From Pegoplata infirma (taxonomy: Eukaryota > Arthropoda > Insecta > Diptera > Anthomyiidae): DNA of 64,000 nucleotides. The stretch is from contig OY992541.1 of NCBI GenBank assembly GCA_963921195.1, positions 14,612,644 through 14,676,643 of the forward strand. The letters run 5' to 3'. The number at the start of each line of letters is the position of its first letter. Positions within the stretch are counted from its first letter, which is position 1. The position numbers were made by a program, and so were the translations under genes. Below the pieces are notes generated by a model. The model was not told where the DNA came from, did not search any database, and was given only the letters and a program-made list of their open reading frames with translations. Below, piece after piece: positions 56,557 to 64,000 of the stretch.

Positions 56557-57537
56557 TTAAACATCGTTGAAATCTTCATCAGGAGCTAAATGCTGCGATC
56601 TACGTTTTTGCTTGTTAGTGGCTGCTTCAAGTAACAGATCATCAATTTCTTCTTCACTTCTTACGATTTTTGGCTTGGACAACTCACTTCTTTTAATAAA
56701 AACTTTCCCACCAACAACATAAACGCTGCGGTATCCAACTTGTTTTAGAGATTTGGCATAGTTTAATAAACTCATTGTTTCTCTACTCAAGTAATCATTG
56801 ACAAACACTTTTTTTGTTAATTCATTTTCCATTAATTTTGGTTTAATTGACATCATCGTGTCTTTTGCTTTTTTAGAATTAAACTTCACCACCATTACCT
56901 GCTTTTCTTCGTTATTTTCATTTTTCTTGTCACTCGATGTATTCCTCTTCTTAATGAAATAAGCTTCATCAATAACTTCTGGTTGCAATTCTACACCGGC
57001 ATCACTGGACAGTTTCAAAACAGTATCTGCAGCAGACATTCCATCTATCACTTTAACGCCTCTTATCAAACAGTCATTCCTGACTCGTTGATCGTTTAAA
57101 AATCTTACAGAATTTTGTAATGTTTTTACTTCTTCTTTTAACATCTTGTTTTCCTTCTGCACAATTTCCAATTTCTTTTTGTTTTCAGCTACTCCTCTCA
57201 ATATGTCATCGTATTGCTTAGACATAAAAGTCATGGTTTCATGCAAATTCGACAGCTGATCGAGCTTTTTCAGTTCTGTTTTTATCTCATTCAATTCTTT
57301 TTTAAGCGTACCACTATTATTGTTATTATTACCATCACACAAATGGCACACAAATTCTTCTTCTTCATGTTTTAGTAAATACTCATATTCGCGTTTATTC
57401 AATGCAGTACAAACTACATGATATTTTTTTGAGCACTTGTCACATTCAATAAACTCATCGTCATCTTTGATTTCCAAGTTACATTGAGTGCATATCACTT
57501 TATTGTTTTGAATGCTTCGGCGACCTTTTGGAGGCAT
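56557..57537 (-). CDS. LINE ORF1: PHD finger, coiled coil and RNA-binding domain
   Basis: The 326-codon intact frame starts MPPKGRRSIQ. Residues 16-67 form a complete C4HC3 PHD-type zinc finger: C16/C19, C32/C35, H40/C43 and C64/C67. Residues about 75-150 are charged and heptad-like, a probable coiled coil for trimer formation. From about 152 the pattern NDCLIRGVKVIDG, then MVVKFNSKKAKDTMM, VFVNDYLSRETMSLL and GKVFIKRSEL resembles the RRM-like domain of L1 ORF1/FP-type proteins. The tail is basic (NKQKRRSQH). Such proteins coat the element's RNA. It lies 51 bp upstream of ORF2 and, unlike ORF2, has no disabling change. Confidence 0.85.
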   Translation of the reverse strand: MPPKGRRSIQNNKVICTQCNLEIKDDDEFIECDKCSKKYHVVCTALNKREYEYLLKHEEEEFVCHLCDGNNNNNSGTLKKELNEIKTELKKLDQLSNLHETMTFMSKQYDDILRGVAENKKKLEIVQKENKMLKEEVKTLQNSVRFLNDQRVRNDCLIRGVKVIDGMSAADTVLKLSSDAGVELQPEVIDEAYFIKKRNTSSDKKNENNEEKQVMVVKFNSKKAKDTMMSIKPKLMENELTKKVFVNDYLSRETMSLLNYAKSLKQVGYRSVYVVGGKVFIKRSELSKPKIVRSEEEIDDLLLEAATNKQKRRSQHLAPDEDFNDV

Positions 57538-57689
57538 ATTTCATATAATTTGAATTCCCCGTAGTTTGATTAATAAAATGCGAAGCTTTGTTTAGTTAAA
57601 CTTGTAAATTAATCGGTTTAATTTAAATTAATAAAAACTTTGATAATCACCAGAAAAATTTTGACGTTTACACGGTAGGGTTACCAACT

Positions 57690-59630
57690 CTATGATTGCC
57701 TCAAAAACCGGTCATTTGACCCACAGTGCGTAGGATGGAAGTGATGATTGCTAATCTAGACTGGGTGTTATTGAAAACAAATTCTCTCGTATCAAGAGGG
57801 TTACCAAGTGTGTTTTATTTTTATTATTAACAAAAATTAGTTATTTATTCGACCTTTTAATTGTGCAATGAAAAAGAGTTTATTCTGATTCGAGGCCTTT
57901 TCATGTTCCCCATTATGAATTAACATAACACCCCGAAACGATCGTCAATTCATTCCTGAAAATTACCAAAATTTTTGAAAGCAAGAAAGAGGGATACCAA
58001 GTGTATTTTAATTTTTATTATTAATAAAAATTTCTTATTTATTCGACCTTTTAATTGTGCAATGAAAATGTGTTTAATCTGATTCGAGGCCTTTTCATGT
58101 TCCCCATTATGAATTACCAAAATTTTTGAAAGCAAGAAACTCTATGAGTATTTAATGGGAGAATATCCCAATAAAGAAAGTAGAGTTATCATAAGTACAT
58201 GAAAAGAACATGAAAAGGCCTCGAATCAGAATAAACTCAAAAATCTCTACTCTAAATTACGTAACTTTTAAGCTATTCTTCGAGATGTGATCACAATTCT
58301 TTCTATTTTATTTTTTTTATTTTTAAAATTGCACCTTTTATTTTTTGGCTCTGATTTATTTTATATGGTGCTCCAAAAGAAATATATTGGTAGATCTTGA
58401 TCCTAACTTACCCTAGATATATTCATTTCAAGGTAAAAATACGTGTCACAAAAATTAAGAACGATCGGACATGGGTAAGGCGTTCCGCATGGGCCTTGAA
58501 GTTTAGAAAACGGATTACAAGGAAATATGAATTTTTCTCAATTTTTTTTGGTATTTAAGTTAAGTTTATATTCAAGTGGTTACAGAATTATGATGTGGAG
58601 TAAAATGCCTTTCTAATAAGGTACAAAAAACTGAAATTGGTTGAAAATCAGCCAAGTTATCACAACTTCCCCAGGCATCTAACGAGTGGCAGACCACTTA
58701 ATTAAGCAATGCAATCCAATTTTTGGAATTTATTGAAAAAAATAAAATAAATCGAAAGGGGTCAAAAAGTGAGTGATTTGGCCTGGAATTCCCATATATA
58801 TTTTTTAATATAAAATCTAATGATTTGCTAGTAATAACTTTTCTTTTTTTAACAATTTTTTAAATTATATAACGAAAATCAACCGGTACAAACACAAAGT
58901 GACTCACCAAGAGTACTAGAAATTTCATCGGCTTTCTTAAACGCTTTTAAAAAAGTTCATATCTTTATTGGTTGCTGTACAAGAGCCAAATACCGTTATT
59001 CTTGGAGGGTATCGCGATTGCCAACCTTGTTTTCTAATATACCTTTTAAATCTCAATTTTTAAAACATATTTTTTAATATTAAAAACCATAAAATAGTTA
59101 ATACAAATTTAAAGAAAAAATTAATTATTTTTTTTTGTACAAAATTTTTTTTTTATAGTGGACTGAAAATATACTTTTAAAACATAAAAGACAATGCTTT
59201 TTGAATATTAATAAATTTATTATTCAGCATTTTTTGAATAAAAATTTATGTATTTTTTTTAACTGAAATGAAATGATTTGCTAGTCATAACTTTATTTTT
59301 TTTATATACCTGCATTATTTTAATTTAAGTTAAATTTTTTTCTATTAATTACAAAGTGCGAAAGTAACAACAATATAAATAGTAAACAAACGCATTTGTA
59401 TTGTTTGTAAACAAACGCATTTGAATTGTTTGTAAATGTCAGAAAAAATAATTGGATTTTTGTTTCTGTAAAGACAGTTCAGTTCAGACTTTATTATTTT
59501 TTAATTTGTTATACTATATCGTTTGAATTGAGAAAAGTTGTGTTAGTTTTTACTACACTCTAATTAAAATGATTTCAGTTTCCTACTATAAATTGGGTAA
59601 ATTTACACACACTGCGTAATTCTACTTGAT
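57690..59630 (-). repeat. right arm of the giant TIR element
   Basis: This is the inverted match of 47811-49690. It is about 60 bp longer; differences include an extra TGTTTGTAAACAAACGCATTTG copy near 59400. After the arm, AAATTTACCCAATTTATAGTAG is repeated twice more (59640-59705), so the boundary region carries partial duplications of the terminus. Confidence 0.9.
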
Positions 59631-59768
59631 ATTATTGGAAATTTACCCAATTTATAGTAGTATAATTTTTGAATTTGTTGAAATTTACCCAATTTATAGT
59701 AGGAAACTGGACTCATTTTTTTAGAGTGTAGTTTTATATAATCCAGTTATTATAATCTTCAGAAAACA

Positions 59769-60190
59769 ATGGTCAAATCTTGGGAAGACCAAGATGTTTT
59801 GGCCATTATAAGTGCCGTAAAACAAGCCCGATTTATCTGGGACAACAAAAGTCCCCAGTATAAAAACAAATTGAAGCGCGGACAATTTTCCCCAAATGTG
59901 GCTTTTACAAGCGATAAGTATTTTTATATATTTTTTTAATTAGCCTGTATGATACATGTATTATAAACTTTTATTTCAGTCGAGTTAAGCAAAAAGTAGA
60001 ATAATTTGAAAACTTATTTCAATATTGAACACCAGAAACTCATTCTTGCAAAAAAAGTGGTGCAAGTGCGGATGATGTGGAAGACATCGATTCCAATTGG
60101 AAATTTAAGAAATCACTGGAATTCTTGGCACCCACCACAGAGCCGACGCCAACAATAAACAATTTAAAAAAAAAATCTGAATATAAGTAA
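59769..60190 (+). pseudogene. decayed MADF-domain gene (transposon-associated type)
   Basis: The ATG at 59769 starts MVKSWEDQDVLAIISAV, then KQARFIWDNKSPQYKNKLKR and GQFSPNVAFTSD, matching the MADF pattern (hydrophobic-I-x-x-V, then LWD-x-x-S-x-x-Y-K-N-K). A GTATTT donor at 59918 and a TTATTTCAG acceptor at 59979 remove a 62-base intron. Exon 2 begins NRVKQKVE then a stop. Past a frameshift it reads NLKTYFNIEHQK, and in another register KSGASADDVEDIDSNWKFKK then SLEFLAPTTEP, the usual MADF C-terminal pattern. MADF proteins bind DNA through a Myb-like fold and accompany some PIF/Harbinger transposases. Stops and shifts make this a pseudogene. It lies just outside the right end of the giant element. 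Confidence 0.6.
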
Positions 60191-60242
60191 TTTAAAATGT
60201 TTCGGAATCTATACGAAAACGCTATAGAAAAAATGTCTCAGA

Positions 60243-61022
60243 ATATGGGACCCAGAATCTGAGACAGTTTTTCTATAGAAAAGTTCTCAGATTCTGAGAC
60301 AGTTTTTCTATAGAAAAAGTCTCAGATTCTGAGACAGTTTTTTTATAGAAAAAGTCTCAGATTCTGAGACAGTTTTTCTATAGAAAAAGTCTCAGATTCT
60401 CATTGTTAGACAGTTTTTATATAGAAAAAGTCTCAGATTCTGAGACAGTTTTTATATAGAAAAAGTCTCAGATTCTGAGACAGTTTTTTTATAGAAAAAG
60501 TCTCAGATTCTGAGACAGTTTTTCTATAGAAAAAGTCTCAGATTCTGAGACAGTTTTTCTATAGAAAAAGTCTCAGATTCTGAGACAGTTTTTCTATAGA
60601 AAAAGTCTCAGATTCTGAGACAGTTTTTCTATAGAAAAAGTCTCAGATTCTGAGACAGTTTTTCTATAGAAAAAGTCTCAGATTCTGAGACAGTTTTTCT
60701 ATAGAAAAAGTCTCAGATTCTGAGACAGTTTTTCTATAGAAAAAGTCTCAGATTCTGAGACAGTTTTTCTATAGAAAAAGTCTCAGATTCTGAGACAGTT
60801 TTTCTATAGAAAAAGTCTCAGATTCTGAGACAGTTTTTCTATAGAAAAAGTCTCAGATTCTGAGACAGTTTTTCTATAGAAAAAGTCTCAGATTCTGAGA
60901 CAGTTTTTCTATAGAAAAAGTCTCAGATTCTGAGACAGTTTTTCTATAGAAAAAGTCTCAGATTCTGAGACAGTTTTTCTATAGAAAAAAACTCAGATTC
61001 TGAGACAATTTTTCTATAGAAA
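60243..61022. repeat. 35-bp palindromic satellite, about 22 copies
   Basis: The unit is GTCTCAGATTCTGAGAC followed by AGTTTTTCTATAGAAAAA. It consists of two small perfect palindromes (TCTCAGAATCTGAGA-type and TTTTTCTATAGAAAAA). Copies are nearly identical in the centre and diverge at the edges, with one variant near 60400 (CATTGTTAGACAG). No coding content. Confidence 0.95.
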
Positions 61023-61361
61023 AATCCAGTATGCAATGTTTCGAGTTAGTTCTTTATTTCGAACTTTTCTCGAATCTCCTACGAAAAAATGAATCCTTTT
61101 CAATACGATATCAAGTCGATTTTTTTAAGTATTTCAAGTTTTAAAATTCAATCGAAACAATGAATCTATTTCAATACGACATCAAGTCGATTTTTTTTAA
61201 ATATTTAAAGTCTTTAAAATTCTATCGAAACAATGAATCTATTTCGATGTAATAACAAGCCTAATTTTTGTTAAATCTTTGTTTAGGTATTTTAGTATAA
61301 AAAACAGAAAAACTGTTACTGTTTTTTACGTTGTCGAGTGCATTTTGTAATACATTAAATA
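61023..61361. other. intergenic DNA with a short direct repeat
   Basis: CGAAACAATGAATCTATTTC and ATCAAGTCGATTTTTTT are repeated two to three times with about a 66-base spacing (61085-61250), a small degenerate tandem repeat. No gene. Confidence 0.55.
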
Positions 61362-61811
61362 CCCTGCAAAAAAAGTCATTACCACTTCCTAGTGGAGTGC
61401 TTTAAAACTACAACAAATGTAATCGAATACAACAAAAAACACAAGAAAAAAAACGCACAGGCAGAATTTTCTACTCCATAAAAAGTAGATATTCACCTCT
61501 TAACTCATTACCTTGCGCGACACTCCCATACAAAACGAAGTGGATATTCAGTAGATAAGAAGTTCTCCGGGAAGTAGTTGGAAGTTGTTGAAAGCTCGGA
61601 GTACTTCTTATCTACTGAATATCCACTTTGTTTTGTATGGGAGTGTCGCGCAAGGTAATGAGTTAAGAGGTGAATATCAACTTTTTATGGAGTAGAAAAT
61701 CCTGCCTGTGCGTTTTTTCTTGTGTTTTTTGTTATTTTTGTTGTATTCGATTACATTTGTTGTAGTTTTAAAGCACTCCAAATAGAAGTAGTCTGCACTT
61801 TTTTTGCTGGG
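61362..61811. mobile_element. 450-bp palindromic MITE, TA flanked
   Basis: The left end CCCTGCAAAAAAAGT and right end ACTTTTTTTGCTGGG have TA at 61360-61361 and 61812-61813. The arms pair nearly completely, including ACTCCCATACAAA and GTCGCGCAAGGTAATGAG. A truncated relative is at 13992-14371. Tc1/mariner-type mobilisation is inferred from the TA. Confidence 0.85.
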
Positions 61812-61813
61812 TA

Positions 61814-62181
61814 TAGTACTTTTACATTTAATAGAAAATGTAAGTTATCGATTCCAATTTGGTATACATTGCGATTAATTTTGTAATTTTTTTTTTCATA
61901 GTATTGTAAAAATTTGTTTATGCTTTTAAAAATCGAAGATATGTTACGTCCGCATTTGTTTTAGAACATAATTTTCATGGAATTCAAAAAAGTTCCATAT
62001 TCTTATGTGAAATCATGAAAAAGTTCATCTACATTCATGTTTTTCGTAATTTAAATTTTAATTGTTTGTCTTATTTAAAGTTTTATTTGTTTGTCAATTG
62101 TAACGTTAAGCAAAAAAATAAAAAATAATCATAAAAAATTAAAAAAATTAAAAAATATATATGTAAATAGAAAATCGCAAA
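61814..62181. other. upstream of the interrupted transposon ORF, no gene seen
   Basis: AT-rich sequence without recognised features. It may hold the promoter of the reading frame that starts at 62182. Confidence 0.4.
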
Positions 62182-63174
62182 ATGAACCGTAGATTAAGTA
62201 AAAGAAAAGCTGATACCATCTTTAAATCCATTTATGGAGATGAATTGGATTTTGGGCCAGTCAAAAGAAAACGACGCAACGAATTTTTCAATATGGATTA
62301 GAGTCCCCGCACAACAATGTCGGAGCGGTTGACGTTTTCGGTCATGAGAGAGTATAGGCGCAAAACAAAGACGGCAGCGGAAAATTCTGTCATATGTTGA
62401 TTTTTACACTTTTTTTTTCACTTTTTCGTCACTTTTTTATTTAAATTAATTGTATTTATAATAATCAATATGATTTTTTCATATTGATTCGTTTTTTTTC
62501 TGTTTTTTTTTCAATTTTAATATTTTTTCTTTTTAGAGATGATATTTTTTGTTTACTTTATCGAAAAAAATCGAAATATTTGTAAAAAAGTGGCAACATT
62601 TTCATTTCAAAAATTAAGGAAGAGAGAGAAACCGACACAAAAATAAAATTGATTTTATTCTAGCGGATTTTGGTCGAGCGTTTTTTCATGCCAAATTTGT
62701 ATGAAAAAAACGTCACCGACATTGTTGTGCGGGGACTCTTATGTGAATGATGATTGTAGTCGTAACAACGAAGAGCCAGCAGCTGAGGACATATGCCTAA
62801 ATATCGGTGGTACTGATAATACTATAGATTCAACTACTGGAAACATTCGCCGTAATATCAATGTCCAACAACAGTCTTTCGCTGATGAGCTTGCGATATG
62901 GTCAATAAAGCACAAAATTAATCATGGAACTGGTAATGATTTTCTAAACATTTTAAACAAATACACACATGAAAAACTTCCACGAGACATTCGAACCTTA
63001 AGAAGTACACCAACAAATGTACCAAACACAATAATGGGAGATGGGTTTTACATGCATTATGGATTGGAAAATTGTTTAGTTGACTTTTTAAAATATATCC
63101 AGCATGATAGCAACGAACTAATATTAAATATTGACGGTTTACCGGTTTCAAAATGCTCGAAAAATCAACTATGG
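62182..63174 (+). pseudogene. transposon-derived ORF split by a MITE and cut off by a hAT
   Basis: The frame starts MNRRLSKRKADTIFKSIYGD at 62182, includes a basic KRKRRNE patch and reaches NMD at 62298, where a MITE introduces a stop. Taking out 62301-62738 and one TTA joins it in frame to YVNDDCSRNNEEPAAED. The rest reads SFADELAIWSIKHKINH, then NDFLNILNKYTHEKLPRDIR, GDGFYMHYGLENCLVDFL and ELILNIDGLPVSKCSKNQLW, where the hAT at 63175 begins. The series (LAxWxxKHxINxxxxNxFLxIL, LPxDxRTLxxTP, HYGL, LNIDGLPxxKSS) is familiar from many arthropod and cnidarian transposon-derived proteins. I do not know the superfamily. The in-frame start at 62701 belongs to the MITE and is spurious, as are the last 14 codons from the hAT. 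Confidence 0.65.
62301..62738. mobile_element. 438-bp MITE with TTA duplication (PIF/Harbinger-like)
   Basis: Ends are inverted GAGTCCCCGCACAACAATG. TTA is at 62298-62300 and 62739-62741. The arms are short (about 22 bp of clear identity, then patchy). The insertion creates a TAG directly at its left border. A 3-bp TTA site supports PIF/Harbinger. Confidence 0.85.
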
Positions 63175-64000
63175 CAGCGGTTACCAACCTTTTTGCCTCG
63201 CGTACCCCTAAATTAAAATTTTATCAGCCGCGTACCCCCTAACAAGTTTTTGTTTCCGTTAAAAAACTTTACAAATATTAGAGTTAATTTTTGATCTGCT
63301 TTGAAGGTTTAATGGAAGATCAAATCAATGGTGGTATTTTTTTTGGAAAAATGTTCGCTCCTTGGGGTGGTTTAATGCATCGAAAACGCGAATTTTGAGC
63401 TGATTTTTCTGCAGAGCAAAAACGGCTGAAATAATGCACATCTGATTTCACCAGTCGATTCTACACCAAAAATTAAAACAACGGACGTTTTTTAAACTCT
63501 TAAAAAAAGTTCTAAAAACACATCACAGGGGGTGGAAATATAACGTTTTTAATTTTTTTTTTTTAATATATATTTTTTTTAATAATATTTTTTAAATGTT
63601 TTTTTAATACGATGGCAGATCAATAATTCCGTGACTTTTTGAAAGAAACATCCTCGTATATACAATGAAAGGGCATTTTGAGCTTAACAAAATGATACCA
63701 AAATGTCCACTCTATCACAACCCTTCTCAAAAAGGCCCAAAATCACAATTTTTGAGAACTTTGCCATTAAATTTCTCAAAAACTTGACATCATAGAAAAA
63801 TTTGGGAACCATATTCGGAATCAGCATCGAAGGTTAATCGAAAACAAGTGGTCACTGACCACTGGTCAGATCTCAAAATATCATCCAAAAGTATCGCAAT
63901 AAATGCTCTCTTAATTGCACAAAAATACGTTTTTTGTGAAATTTGACCTCAACTTTCTTAAAAACCTGACGTTATGGAAAACTTTGGAAGCCAGATGCGG
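63175..64000. mobile_element. hAT element (CAGCGGTTACC family), runs off the window
   Basis: The left end CAGCGGTTACCAACC and the following GCGTACCCCTAAATT, GCCGCGTACCCCCTAAC match the complete copy at 37551-38426 through ATGGAAAACTTTGGAAGCCAG at the window edge. The expected 8-bp duplication would begin with AACTATGG (63167-63174), but the right end is not in view. It interrupts the transposon ORF. Confidence 0.85.

Larger units (their letters stand above)
52120..57690 (-). mobile_element. near full-length CR1/Jockey-type LINE with poly(A) tail
   Basis: On the minus strand the order is short 5' UTR, ORF1 (57537-56557), ORF2 (from 56505), 3' UTR with GCCTATAAGGCGCTGAGGC, an AATAAA at 52162-52167 and a 28-A tail ending at 52120. 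ORF2 is split by a hAT at 54751-56025 and has one frameshift. I found no target duplication matching AGGAAGCAGCTAG next to the tail, so the 5' boundary (about 57545-57690) is uncertain. A PHD-finger ORF1 with endonuclease and reverse transcriptase and no RNase H fits the CR1 group of the Jockey lineage. Confidence 0.85.
47811..59630. mobile_element. giant 11.8-kb TIR element with ~1.9-kb inverted arms
   Basis: The left end ATCAAGTAGAATTACGCAG is inverted at the right end (CTGCGTAATTCTACTTGAT), with ATTAT on both sides (47806-47810 and 59631-59635), a possible 5-bp duplication. The arms (47811-49690 and 57690-59630) are near-identical wherever I compared them. The 8-kb interior contains a decayed transposon protein gene (49927-50640), a 5'-truncated LINE (51082-51722) and a nearly full-length LINE (52120-57690) that itself hosts a hAT. 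Without the LINEs and hAT the element would be about 6 kb. Its superfamily is unknown. Confidence 0.75.

Noticed and set aside
47811..59630. Polinton/Maverick interpretation of the giant TIR element
   Set aside because: No integrase, DNA polymerase B or packaging genes are visible, the ends do not start with AG, and the duplication appears to be 5 bp rather than 6.
60243..61022. CRISPR-like array
   Set aside because: The 35-bp units contain no unique spacers; simple tandem satellite.
62701..62741. Apparent start codon of the 171-codon frame
   Set aside because: The first 13 codons are MITE terminal sequence. The original frame starts at 62182 and the MITE splits it.

Overview
This is a eukaryotic, strongly AT-rich, repeat-saturated window. 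It most likely comes from a higher fly (Diptera, probably a calyptrate such as a blow fly or house fly relative). The evidence is one insect host gene with short conserved exons and canonical GT-AG introns, plus many hAT, Tc1/mariner, PIF/Harbinger-like, foldback and non-LTR elements of the kind that fill fly introns and intergenic DNA. The species is inferred, not shown. I see no bacterial gene, operon or CRISPR array.

Host gene. The minus strand carries the 5' part of the apolipophorin precursor gene (apolpp / Rfabg, a large lipid-transfer protein precursor). There is a TATA box near 34.88 kb, a signal-peptide exon (34399-34492), a 30-nt micro-exon (12638-12667) and the first large exon of the lipoprotein N-terminal (vitellogenin N) domain (7101-8206). 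The rest lies beyond the left edge. The splice phases join the three exons into one frame. Intron 1 is about 21.7 kb, intron 2 about 4.4 kb and intron 3 more than 7.1 kb; all are packed with mobile elements.

Layout. 1-7.1 kb: intron 3, with a remnant of a retroelement ORF1 and a 6-kb TA-flanked foldback element carrying mirror-image arrays of a 16-bp unit. 8.2-12.6 kb: intron 2, filled by a TIR element that hosts further palindromic elements. 12.7-34.4 kb: intron 1, with MITEs, a dead mariner-like transposase, and a family of ~162-bp repeats bounded by a GC-rich terminal motif. One copy of that family is split by a hAT (itself carrying three or more nested insertions) and by a 4.5-kb hairpin with an 8-bp target duplication. 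35-45 kb: upstream intergenic DNA with more nested hAT and palindromic elements. 47.8-59.6 kb: a giant element with ~1.9-kb near-identical inverted arms. Its interior holds a decayed transposon protein gene, a 5'-truncated LINE with an RNase H tail, and an almost full-length CR1/Jockey-type LINE on the minus strand whose endonuclease is split by a hAT. 59.7-64 kb: a decayed MADF-domain gene, a 35-bp palindromic satellite, a MITE, and a transposon ORF interrupted first by a Harbinger-like MITE and then by a hAT that runs off the window.

The strongest general observation is the stacking of self-complementary elements. Many insertion events can be read exactly from target-site duplications, and in several cases from an uninterrupted paralog inside the same window. 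About 34 kb of this hairpin-rich DNA is predicted to be transcribed as apolpp introns.
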